Positions 1-7,712 of a DNA stretch of 9,671 nucleotides are shown piece by piece (the first letter of the stretch is position 1; every line of letters starts with the position of its first letter). A program made the translations under genes and the position numbers. This stretch comes from Flavobacteriaceae bacterium (GTDB lineage Bacteria > Bacteroidota > Bacteroidia > Flavobacteriales > Flavobacteriaceae). The stretch lies in NCBI GenBank assembly GCA_013042255.1, contig JABDQK010000010.1, forward strand, positions 1 to 9,671, read 5' to 3'. The notes beneath the pieces were generated by a model, which saw only the letters and a program-made list of their open reading frames with translations, was not told the DNA's origin and searched no databases.

Positions 1-566
1 ACTTCTTCATACTGTTTCTCTATTCCTGTACGTCCGGTAAGTTCCCCTTGTTTGTAATAAGGATTCTTTCTGATATCACTTTCGTTCACCTCCGAAATAT
101 AGCCAAGCACGTTAGCGCCACTTTGAGTTGCGTAATACCTCAGGGATCTTTTCTGAATATAAAACCCTTCGTATTTCCTCATCTTTTCCTGTAAGCGGGC
201 ATAGTCTTCTTTCGATAGTTGCGGAACTAATACCGAGGGAAGTCGTGGAGAATACACTCTTGCTTTCCGCAATTGCTGCAGAAAGCGGGGCTTATCGATG
301 CCGAGTAAGGAGCAAAACTCAAGTGTATCAAGAGACTTTACTTCACGGGGTATGACCATAACATCATAGGCGGGCTGATTGGCCACAAGCAATTCCCCGT
401 TTCGGTCATAAATATATCCACGTTCGGGATAATCGTAAATTGCCTTAATGGCAGAATCCTCCAGTATCTGATTAGGTGTTGAACGGAAGATCTGCAAATA
501 GGAAAGCCTGCCAATAAATGTAATCCCTATGATTACGATAATGGAAGAAAGCAAAATCTTTTTCAT
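1..566 (-). CDS. mrdA: Penicillin-binding protein 2 (peptidoglycan D,D-transpeptidase), N-terminal part, runs off the window
   Basis: The first 188 residues are visible; the gene continues past base 1 (family length is roughly 600 or more). PBP2 is the class B transpeptidase of the elongasome and cross-links side-wall peptidoglycan in the periplasm. The start (KKILLSSIIVIIGITFIG) is a single membrane anchor at about residues 4-24. It is followed at residues 47-70 by the class B PBP signature PERGYIYDRNGELLVAN, and at residues 176-188 by TGRTGIEKQYEE, which matches the TGRTGLE-type block of the pedestal domain in E. coli PBP2. The catalytic SxxK domain lies outside the window. The ATG overlaps the mreD stop in an ATGA (4 bases), so translation is probably coupled. 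It is the fourth gene of the mreBCD cluster; rodA often follows in related genomes but cannot be seen here. FtsI is the alternative class B PBP, but the mre context argues for PBP2. Confidence 0.95.
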   Translation of the reverse strand, partial: MKKILLSSIIVIIGITFIGRLSYLQIFRSTPNQILEDSAIKAIYDYPERGYIYDRNGELLVANQPAYDVMVIPREVKSLDTLEFCSLLGIDKPRFLQQLRKARVYSPRLPSVLVPQLSKEDYARLQEKMRKYEGFYIQKRSLRYYATQSGANVLGYISEVNESDIRKNPYYKQGELTGRTGIEKQYEE

Positions 567-1072
567 TCTTTTTCGGCACTAAAAAGTGAAATAATCAAAA
601 TACCCAGTATCAGTGTTCCTGCACTGGTAGAAATCGTCTTTTTCAAAAGTAATAGCAAATGCGAAAAACTAAAAATTTCGAGCATAAAGAATATCGCATG
701 ATGTCCTATTATTAAAAACGCTAAAAATGCGATTTGTTGTGCTCTGGTGGTGTTGCTCAGTTTGAAACTCTGAAATTCGTAATTCACTCCAAATACAAAG
801 CGCATTATAGCCGGACGAAAATAAGCCATGGTTGCGCAGGCGACAGAATGGAATGCCAGGGTGTCGGAAAAAATATCTATGATGAATCCCAGGATAAAAC
901 TTATAATAATAAAAATACTCCTGCGCTGTTTTATTGGATACCAGTAAAGGAACAGGAGGTAGATCATAGGATTGATAAACCCAAGGAAGTTAAGACGGTT
1001 AAATACCAGAACCTGTGCTAAGATGAGTAGCACAAAACGCAAGCCGTTCTTCAAATACAGGTTATTGGTCAT
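563..1072 (-). CDS. mreD: Rod shape-determining protein MreD
   Basis: This 169-residue, very hydrophobic protein is the inner-membrane MreD subunit, which partners MreC and links the MreB cytoskeleton to the PBP2/RodA synthase. Five or six membrane segments can be seen (about residues 11-25, 34-48, 52-72, 76-96, 112-135 and 142-164). A conserved-looking GFIIDIFSD stretch sits near residues 62-70; this G-x-x-x-D-x-x-S-type motif is typical of the family. The length is normal for MreD (about 160-170). The ATG lies inside the end of mreC (11-base overlap), and the gene's TGA overlaps the mrdA ATG, so the three genes are almost surely co-translated. MreD is poorly conserved in sequence, and the identification rests jointly on topology, motif and position between mreC and mrdA. 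Confidence 0.93.
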   Translation of the reverse strand: MTNNLYLKNGLRFVLLILAQVLVFNRLNFLGFINPMIYLLFLYWYPIKQRRSIFIIISFILGFIIDIFSDTLAFHSVACATMAYFRPAIMRFVFGVNYEFQSFKLSNTTRAQQIAFLAFLIIGHHAIFFMLEIFSFSHLLLLLKKTISTSAGTLILGILIISLFSAEKE

Positions 1073-1880
1073 TCTCTATTTTTTCTTCCAGAATTTGAAT
1101 CTCATCACTATCCCTGTTTTTAATGATATAGACATTTTTAATATTGGTCATATCATTAAAGAGGGCAACATCAATGGTGTAAAAGTTTTCTGATGCCAAC
1201 AAATCAAACTTCTTTATGGTTCCGATGGGGATATTTTCCGGAAAAATGCTCGACATGGCACCAGTGACTATGGTATCACCTATGTATAGCTCAACAATCC
1301 TCGGAATATCCTCGAGTTGCACCACGTCAAATCGATCGGTATTCCATTTGAGGGAGCCAAAATTATTGGTGTTTTTAATTTTAGCATTGATGTTCGATTT
1401 GGTGTTGAGCAAGCTCTGAACGGCGGCGAAGCCGTCAGAAGTATGTTCCACTATTCCCAGAATGCCTTTTGAAGTAATGACGCCCATGTCCTGTTCAACA
1501 CCATTCACATCTCCTTTATTGATGGTGATATAATTATTTCTGAGGGCATAGCTGTTCTTGATAATTTTTGCAGGAATCACTTCAAAGGGGAATGAGTCTT
1601 TGGCCACTCCTTCCAGACTATCTATTTCTAGATTAAACAACAGATTGCGCAGACGTGTATTTTCTTCAACCAGATTTTCATTCTCCTCCCGTAAGTTGAA
1701 ATAGGAAGAGATATCAGATTGTACACCGTATAAGCTACCACTTAACCAATTGGCAGAATTAAAAAAACGCGCACGGTGATAGGAGTGAGATTGAACACTC
1801 ATGGAAATTCCAAGAGTGAGTAAAAAGAGGTACAGCAAGGTAGTCTTGTTGCGAAGGATGAAATTTATAATCTGCTGCAT
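1062..1880 (-). CDS. mreC: Rod shape-determining protein MreC
   Basis: MreC is a bitopic inner-membrane protein whose periplasmic part activates and scaffolds PBP2. The 272 residues show the expected order: a short cytoplasmic N-terminus, one membrane helix at about residues 13-30, a coiled coil at about 60-88 (REENENLVEENTRLRNLL), then the beta-barrel domain. Signature blocks include NNYITINKGDVNGVEQDMGV (115-134), followed by GILGIV (139-144), and GDTIVTGAMSSIFPENIPIG (201-220). The length is typical. The 3' end overlaps mreD by 11 bases. Upstream, 78 bases separate it from mreB and contain a candidate -7 promoter element, so mreCD-mrdA may be expressed partly independently of mreB. The start codon is an ATG with no clear Shine-Dalgarno sequence, as usual in Bacteroidetes. 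Confidence 0.97.
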   Translation of the reverse strand: MQQIINFILRNKTTLLYLFLLTLGISMSVQSHSYHRARFFNSANWLSGSLYGVQSDISSYFNLREENENLVEENTRLRNLLFNLEIDSLEGVAKDSFPFEVIPAKIIKNSYALRNNYITINKGDVNGVEQDMGVITSKGILGIVEHTSDGFAAVQSLLNTKSNINAKIKNTNNFGSLKWNTDRFDVVQLEDIPRIVELYIGDTIVTGAMSSIFPENIPIGTIKKFDLLASENFYTIDVALFNDMTNIKNVYIIKNRDSDEIQILEEKIENDQ

Positions 1881-1938
1881 TCACTTTACCTATTGGGTGG
1901 TCTCATCTCCTTCTTTATACCTGACCTACATAAACTTT

Positions 1939-1946
1939 CAAAGGTA
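1939..1946 (-). promoter_or_regulatory. Candidate Bacteroidetes-type -7 element (TACCTTTG) upstream of mreC
   Basis: Read on the minus strand the site is TACCTTTG, an exact fit to the TAnnTTTG -7 consensus of the Bacteroidetes primary sigma factor. It lies in the 78-base mreB-mreC gap, about 58 bases before the mreC ATG, which would give a 5' leader of about 50 bases. I could not find a convincing -33 TTG/TTTG at the usual distance, and the motif also occurs inside genes in this window (for example 9004-9011), so this is a candidate only. Confidence 0.4.
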
Positions 1947-1958
1947 TCTGTCCGGGTA

Positions 1959-2987
1959 CTATTTGATGAGAATACTCTTGTAGCGTTCTAAATTTTTCAG
2001 AGCTATTCCTGTGCCACGCACAACGGCTCTGAGCGGATCCTCGGCAATGTATACCGGTAGATCTGTTTTTTGGGAAAGCCTTCTGTCTAACCCTCTGAGC
2101 ATAGAACCTCCACCAGCCAGGTAAATACCTGTATTGTATATATCAGCTGCTAGTTCCGGAGGTGTCTGGGACAAGGTTTCCATTACGGCATCTTCTACAC
2201 GAAGGATCGACTTGTCAAGGGCTTTGGCAATCTCTCTGTATGAAATTGATACTTGTTTGGGTTTTCCTGTAAGCAAATCCCGTCCCTGAACAGACATCTC
2301 ATCAGGAGGTGATTGCAGGTCTTCTGTGGCAGAACCAATTTTTATCTTGATGTTCTCTGCAGTTGTCTCACCTACATAGAGGTTGTGCTGAGTTCGCATG
2401 TAATAGATAATGTCGTTTGTAAAGACATCCCCAGCAATCTTTACTGATTTGTCACAAACGATTCCCCCTAAGGCAATAACAGCAATCTCTGTAGTTCCAC
2501 CCCCGATATCAACGATCATATTTCCCTTGGGCTGCATTATGTCAAGTCCGATACCTATAGCCGCAGCCATGGGTTCGTGAATGAGATAAACTTCTTTCCC
2601 ATTTACCCTTTCAGCCGATTCCTTTACCGCCCTCATCTCTACCTCAGTAATCCCTGAAGGGATACAAATCACCATTCTCAGGGCAGGAGGAAACCATTTT
2701 TTCTTTAGTGCAGGGATGTTTTTAATAAACATATTGATCATCTTTTCAGATGCATCAAAATCTGCAATTACCCCATCTTTAAGTGGTCTGATGGTTTTAA
2801 TATTTTCATGGGTTTTACCCTGCATCTGGTTGGCTTCCCTTCCCACAGCGATGATCTTCCCGGTAATCCGGTCTCTGGCTACAATAGACGGGCTGTCTAC
2901 AACAACTTTGTCGGCATGGATGATGAGTGTATTGGCGGTACCAAGGTCGATTGCAATCTCCTCAGTTAAAAAGTCAAAAAATCCCAT
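1959..2987 (-). CDS. mreB: Rod shape-determining protein MreB (bacterial actin homologue)
   Basis: MreB is an ATP-binding actin homologue that forms antiparallel filaments on the inner face of the membrane and steers the elongasome. All actin-fold motifs are present in 342 residues: phosphate-1 DLGTANTLI (14-22), HEPMAAAIG (137-145) with the catalytic Glu138, phosphate-2 IVDIGGGTTEIAVI (158-171), and the adenosine motif YLAGGGSMLRGL (289-300). The N-terminus MGFFDFLTEE resembles the short hydrophobic/amphipathic membrane-contacting segment of MreB proteins. Length is standard. It is the first gene of the mre cluster, 59 bases downstream of purH. The candidate -7 element for it is at 3033-3040. 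No terminator is evident between purH and mreB, so read-through from purH is possible. Confidence 0.98.
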   Translation of the reverse strand: MGFFDFLTEEIAIDLGTANTLIIHADKVVVDSPSIVARDRITGKIIAVGREANQMQGKTHENIKTIRPLKDGVIADFDASEKMINMFIKNIPALKKKWFPPALRMVICIPSGITEVEMRAVKESAERVNGKEVYLIHEPMAAAIGIGLDIMQPKGNMIVDIGGGTTEIAVIALGGIVCDKSVKIAGDVFTNDIIYYMRTQHNLYVGETTAENIKIKIGSATEDLQSPPDEMSVQGRDLLTGKPKQVSISYREIAKALDKSILRVEDAVMETLSQTPPELAADIYNTGIYLAGGGSMLRGLDRRLSQKTDLPVYIAEDPLRAVVRGTGIALKNLERYKSILIK

Positions 2988-3032
2988 TATGATTGTTTAG
3001 TATGGTTCGGATAAACGGGTGTATTTCATCGA

Positions 3033-3040
3033 CAAAAGTA
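3033..3040 (-). promoter_or_regulatory. Candidate -7 element (TACTTTTG) upstream of mreB
   Basis: On the minus strand the sequence TACTTTTG matches TAnnTTTG exactly. It lies in the short purH-mreB gap, 46 bases before the mreB ATG, predicting a start site near 3026 and a leader of about 40 bases. The usual -33 TTTG position holds only a T-rich stretch, so support is positional. An identical octamer occurs at 644-651 inside mreD, which shows that the motif also arises by chance. Confidence 0.4.
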
Positions 3041-3046
3041 GTAAAA

Positions 3047-4579
3047 TTAATGTTTAAAATGACGTGTGCCAGTCATTACCATAGCAATTTCATTTTGATC
3101 GCAATAATCAATGCTCAACTGGTCTTTTATCGACCCCCCAGGTTGGATCACACTGGTGATACCACTCTTATCAGCGATCTCCACGCAATCCGGAAATGGG
3201 AAGAATGCATCGCTGGCCATTACGGCTCCGTTGAGGTCGAACTTAAAAGATGTGGCCTTATGTATGGCCTGATTTAAGGCGTCAACCCTTGAGGTTTGCC
3301 CGGTTCCGCTTGCACATAATTGCCTGTTTTTCGCCAGGACAATGGTATTTGATTTCGTATGCTTACAGAGTTTAGAAGCGAAAATAAGATCCTGTAATTC
3401 TCTTTCCGATGGTTTTTTCCTGGTTACATAGGAGAGGTTTTCACGTGTATCCGTAAGATGATCCTTATCCTGTACAAGTACTCCGTTAAGACAGGTTCTT
3501 ACAATTGTTTTGGGGAGAGGAACTTCTTTCTGTACTAGAATAATCCTGTTTTTCTTGCCTTTTAGAACTTCCAGAGCATCTTTATTATAAGAAGGGGCAA
3601 TCACAACTTCACAAAACAGTTTGTGGATTTCTTCTGCGGTAGGGAGGTCAATTTCCCTGTTACTGATCAGAATACCTCCAAAGGCAGATACGGGGTCTCC
3701 TGCCAGAGCATCTGTGTATGCCTGATGAAGAACTTCCCTTGTGGCAAGTCCGCAGGCGTTGTTGTGCTTCAGAATGGCAAAAGTTGGATCGTCATCCTGG
3801 AATTCGGCCATGAGATTAACTGCAGCATCAACATCGAGCAGGTTATTATAGGAGAGTTCCTTCCCGTGTAACTTAGTAAACATAGCATCGAACTCTCCAA
3901 AGAAAAATCCCTTCTGATGTGGATTTTCCCCATAGCGCAAGATCTTTCCATTTAATTCACTGATCTTCAGAGCCGCAATTTCATGAGATTCATTAAAGTA
4001 GTTAAAGATAGCTGTGTCGTAATGTGAAGAAATATTGAAGGCTTTTGCTGCAAAGGACTTCCGATGCTCCAGGGTAGTAACTCCTTCCCCTGAACTTAAT
4101 ACTTCCAGCAAATTACCGTAATCCTCCATGGAGGATACGCAAAGCACATCTTTGTAATTTTTGGCCGCTGCCCGAATAAGTGAGATTCCGCCTATATCTA
4201 TCTTTTCGATAATTTCCTGCTCACTGGCCCCTGAAGCTACCGTTTTTTCAAAGGGATACAGGTCTACAATGACAATGTCGAGCTGGGGGATATCAAATTC
4301 TTGTAATTGGGCTACGTCTCCTTCATGGTCCTGTCGGTTGAGTATGCCTCCGAATACTTTTGGATGTAATGTTTTTACCCTTCCTCCCAGGATAGAGGGG
4401 TAACTGGTTACCTCCTCAACCGGAATTACATCAACGCCCAGAGAACGGATGAATGATTCCGTTCCGCCCGTGGAATAAATGGTAATTCCCAGTTCGGATA
4501 ATTTCTTTACGATTGGTTCCAGGCCGTCCTTGTGGTAGACGGAAATCAGCGCAGATTTAGCTTTTTTTGCTGTGCCCAT
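3047..4579 (-). CDS. purH: Bifunctional AICAR formyltransferase / IMP cyclohydrolase
   Basis: PurH carries out the last two steps of de novo IMP synthesis in the cytosol: it transfers a formyl group from 10-formyl-tetrahydrofolate to AICAR, then closes the ring to IMP. The 510 residues have the normal two-domain layout. The N-terminal MGS-like cyclohydrolase domain shows STGGTESFI (36-44) and the hallmark GGRVKTLHPKVFGGIL (65-80). The AICAR transformylase domain shows LRYGENPHQ (214-222), KHNNACG (271-277; Lys271-His272 correspond to the catalytic Lys-His pair), SDAFFPFPD (456-464) and QPGGSIKD (479-486). Nothing is missing. It starts at an ATG 92 bases after the upstream reductase gene, with a candidate -7 element in that gap. 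purH is separated from other purine genes here and sits beside mreB, an arrangement I recall from flavobacteria. Confidence 0.98.
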   Translation of the reverse strand: MGTAKKAKSALISVYHKDGLEPIVKKLSELGITIYSTGGTESFIRSLGVDVIPVEEVTSYPSILGGRVKTLHPKVFGGILNRQDHEGDVAQLQEFDIPQLDIVIVDLYPFEKTVASGASEQEIIEKIDIGGISLIRAAAKNYKDVLCVSSMEDYGNLLEVLSSGEGVTTLEHRKSFAAKAFNISSHYDTAIFNYFNESHEIAALKISELNGKILRYGENPHQKGFFFGEFDAMFTKLHGKELSYNNLLDVDAAVNLMAEFQDDDPTFAILKHNNACGLATREVLHQAYTDALAGDPVSAFGGILISNREIDLPTAEEIHKLFCEVVIAPSYNKDALEVLKGKKNRIILVQKEVPLPKTIVRTCLNGVLVQDKDHLTDTRENLSYVTRKKPSERELQDLIFASKLCKHTKSNTIVLAKNRQLCASGTGQTSRVDALNQAIHKATSFKFDLNGAVMASDAFFPFPDCVEIADKSGITSVIQPGGSIKDQLSIDYCDQNEIAMVMTGTRHFKH

Positions 4580-4611
4580 GTGATGAGATTTTAGTCGTGA
4601 TGTGAGAAAAT

Positions 4612-4619
4612 CAAAGGTA
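4612..4619 (-). promoter_or_regulatory. Candidate -7 element (TACCTTTG) upstream of purH
   Basis: The minus-strand octamer TACCTTTG, identical to the one before mreC, lies 33 bases before the purH ATG and predicts a leader of about 25 bases. No TTG/TTTG is seen at the expected -33 spacing; the nearest TTTTG (minus strand, 4656-4660) is too far upstream. The 92-base gap otherwise shows no purine riboswitch-like fold or obvious operator. Confidence 0.4.
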
Positions 4620-4671
4620 GGTTTTTAGGTCCTATTCCACGAGCAGTCTTATTAACAAAAGGGGGAAAGTT

Positions 4672-5124
4672 TTAAAGAATTTTGGCTACTTCCCGGTTTA
4701 CGAATTCCAGAAATCGCTCATCGGCCTCTGAGAACGGATCAGGGGTTTCTGAATCGATATCGATCTGACCAATATTCTTTCCATTTACAAACAAGGGCAC
4801 TACAATTTCAGATTTCACAGAAATACTGCAGGCGATATAATTATCCTGTGCTGCCACATCAGGGACTACAAAGTTAGCATTAGTAAGAGCTACCTGCCCG
4901 CAAATCCCTTTTCCGAAGGGGATAATGGTATGATCTGTCGGAGCACCGGCATATGGGCCCAGCTTGAGCTCTTCCTTCTCTCCATTGCGGAAATAGAATC
5001 CAACCCAGTCATAGTAAGGGATTTTTTCCTTGAGGTATTCACACAGGGTCTGGAGCTTTTCCTCTGTCGACCGATTCTCAGCCTTTAAAATGGACGGAAT
5101 CTTTGCCTGAAGTTGTTCTAACAT
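4672..5124 (-). CDS. GAF-domain protein, free methionine-(R)-sulfoxide reductase-like (fRMsr/YebR family)
   Basis: This is a 150-residue single GAF-domain cytosolic protein. The blocks YYDWVGFYF (37-45), LGPYAG (55-60), IPFGKGICG (68-76), YIACSISVKSEIVVPL (96-111) and IGQIDIDSETPDPF (118-131) align well with E. coli YebR/MsrC, which reduces free methionine-R-sulfoxide using thioredoxin. E. coli has three conserved cysteines (84, 94, 118). Here Cys75 and Cys99 match 94 and 118 with the same 24-residue spacing, but the position of Cys84 is His65. The only other cysteine is Cys28, outside this motif set. Function as an fRMsr is therefore likely but not certain, and a ligand-sensing GAF role cannot be excluded. 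It begins at an ATG preceded by an A-rich run, just after the groEL terminator, so it needs its own promoter (not recognised). purH follows. Confidence 0.8.
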   Translation of the reverse strand: MLEQLQAKIPSILKAENRSTEEKLQTLCEYLKEKIPYYDWVGFYFRNGEKEELKLGPYAGAPTDHTIIPFGKGICGQVALTNANFVVPDVAAQDNYIACSISVKSEIVVPLFVNGKNIGQIDIDSETPDPFSEADERFLEFVNREVAKIL

Positions 5125-5179
5125 CTTTTTTTTGTAAAAATAGGAATTAGTGAAATGAAAAAAGCTTTGTCTTTAAAAG

Positions 5180-5210
5180 AAAACACCACCTCTTTGAAAG
5201 GTGGTGTTTT
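5180..5210 (-). terminator. Rho-independent terminator of groES-groEL
   Basis: A perfect 12-base inverted repeat (5180-5191 against 5199-5210, core CACCACC/GGTGGTG) encloses a 7-base loop. In the minus-strand transcript the second arm ends in TTTT and runs on as TTTTCTTTT, a good U-rich tail. It begins about 24 bases after the groEL stop and separates groESL from the downstream reductase gene. Because the arms also give a T-run on the plus strand, it could work in both directions. Confidence 0.9.
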
Positions 5211-5233
5211 TAAAAAATATATTTTGGTAATGA

Positions 5234-6886
<1,653 letters not shown>

Positions 6887-6895
6887 TTAGTTCTA

Positions 6896-6926
6896 TAGGG
6901 AAATATTCTCTTACAGTTTCACCCTA
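6896..6926 (-). other. Weak hairpin in the groES-groEL intergenic region
   Basis: Bases 6896-6903 (TAGGGAAA) can pair with 6917-6919 and 6922-6926 (TTT and CCCTA), giving an 8-pair stem with a 2-base bulge and a loop of about 13 bases. In the transcript it is not followed by a U-run, so it is not an intrinsic terminator. It could be an mRNA processing or stability element between the two cistrons, or chance. The rest of the 70-base gap is A-rich leader for groEL. Confidence 0.3.
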
Positions 6927-6935
6927 AAGAATTGT

Positions 6936-7214
6936 TTAAATGATCGCTAATATGTCACTTTCCCGCATCATCAAATAATCGGAGCCGTCCAATTTTAATT
7001 CGGTACCGGCATATTTTCCGTAGAGGACCGTATCCCCAACTTTTACCGTCACTTTTTCGTCCTTGGTACCAGGCCCGACGGCTACTACTTTTCCTTTCTG
7101 TGGTTTTTCTTTTGCGGTATCGGGAATGTACAACCCGGAGGCAGTTTTAGTTTCTGCTGCCATAGGTTCTATAAGAACCCTGTCTGCCAATGGTTTGATG
7201 TTAAGTTTAGCCAT
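6936..7214 (-). CDS. groS: 10-kDa co-chaperonin GroES
   Basis: GroES is the heptameric lid of the GroEL chamber. The 92-residue protein shows the N-terminal signature [12 protein letters not shown] (6-17), a mobile loop at about 17-34 containing SGLYIPDTA, whose Leu-Tyr-Ile corresponds to the Ile-Val-Leu contact tripeptide of E. coli GroES, the GKVVAVGPG strand-turn (41-49), [14 protein letters not shown] (57-70) and the C-terminal [10 protein letters not shown]. Length and all elements are normal. It is the first gene of the groESL operon. The upstream 84 bases, up to the secG terminator, must hold its promoter; no CIRCE inverted repeat is present there, so the HrcA-type control known from many bacteria is not indicated. 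Confidence 0.98.
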   Translation of the reverse strand: MAKLNIKPLADRVLIEPMAAETKTASGLYIPDTAKEKPQKGKVVAVGPGTKDEKVTVKVGDTVLYGKYAGTELKLDGSDYLMMRESDILAII

Positions 7215-7252
7215 ATGTGTTTATTTTATTTTTATGAAATTCGGATTTAACA

Positions 7253-7286
7253 TGACAGAAATTATGCCAAGTGGTAAAAACTGACA
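7253..7286 (-). promoter_or_regulatory. Probable groESL promoter/control region with repeated TGACA
   Basis: The region between the secG terminator and the groES ATG (7215-7298) must contain the groESL promoter. It holds two TGACA pentamers (7253-7257 and 7282-7286; TGTCA on the coding strand) with starts 29 bases apart, between which the coding strand reads TTGGCATAATTTC. No exact TAnnTTTG is present; TAATTTCT is the nearest. Which of these bases binds sigma factor or a heat-shock regulator cannot be told from one genome. Confidence 0.3.
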
Positions 7287-7298
7287 CTTTGTAAAATG

Positions 7299-7331
7299 AA
7301 AATGCCAGCTTGTCATTTGGGCTGGCATTTT
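7299..7331 (-). terminator. Rho-independent terminator after secG
   Basis: A perfect 11-base inverted repeat (7299-7309 AAAATGCCAGC against 7321-7331 GCTGGCATTTT) has an 11-base loop. In the minus-strand transcript the second arm ends in TTTT followed by CATTTTAC, a moderate U-rich tail. It lies 23 bases after the secG stop, closes the lptE-TPR-secG operon and insulates groESL from it. Confidence 0.8.
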
Positions 7332-7354
7332 AAACTCTTATTGTTATCAATTTC

Positions 7355-7711
7355 TTATTGAATAGTATCTAAAGGACTGCTGGTATCTGTTGGAACAACT
7401 TCTTCCGGTACTGTTTCCGGAACAGCTGTTTCAATATCATCACCCTGAAGTAATTTTGAATCGGCCTCGCCAAAACTCCCTTTGAGGGCTACGTTAGAGA
7501 GAAGAATCAGAACGATCAACAGGCCGGCTAACGTCCAGGTACTCTTATCCAGAAAATCACCGGTTTTCTTAACTCCGCCAACAACCTGTGTGCCACCACC
7601 ACCAAAAGAAGAGGACAATCCTCCGCCTTTAGGATTCTGAACCATGACCACCAGGACCAACAGGAAACATACCACAATGATAAGGATCAGGAATATTGTA
7701 AATGTACTCAT
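7355..7711 (-). CDS. secG: Preprotein translocase subunit SecG
   Basis: SecG is the small inner-membrane subunit that assists SecYEG in protein export. The 118 residues show two membrane helices (about 4-24 and 58-76) joined by a loop containing the family signature QNPKGGGLSSSFGGGG (25-40) and a following VGGVKKTGDFLDKSTW, as in other SecG proteins. After the second helix comes an acidic, Pro/Thr/Val-rich tail of about 40 residues (79-118), poorly conserved in the family. The ATG starts one base after the stop of the upstream TPR gene, so it is co-transcribed and probably translationally coupled. A terminator follows, making it the last gene of its operon. Confidence 0.97.
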   Translation of the reverse strand: MSTFTIFLILIIVVCFLLVLVVMVQNPKGGGLSSSFGGGGTQVVGGVKKTGDFLDKSTWTLAGLLIVLILLSNVALKGSFGEADSKLLQGDDIETAVPETVPEEVVPTDTSSPLDTIQ

Positions 7712-7712
7712 C

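Noticed and set aside
128..355. A 75-codon plus-strand open frame near the left edge
   Set aside because: It lies opposite the clear PBP2 N-terminal coding sequence (PERGYIYDRNGELL and TGRTGIE blocks) and has no features of its own.
644..651. TACTTTTG inside mreD as a promoter for mrdA
   Set aside because: It lies within coding sequence, mrdA overlaps mreD by 4 bases, and the same pattern is found by chance in other genes here.
2988..3046. Intrinsic terminator between purH and mreB
   Set aside because: No stem of useful length followed by a U-run could be found in the 59 bases.
4580..4671. Purine riboswitch or PurR-like operator before purH
   Set aside because: The 92-base gap is too short and shows no three-way-junction core or clear palindrome.
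7253..7270. Sigma-54 (-24/-12) promoter before groES, coding strand TTGGCATAATTTCTGTCA
   Set aside because: The TGGCA half is present, but the -12 GC is GT and its preceding TT is CT, so the essential -12 element is missing.
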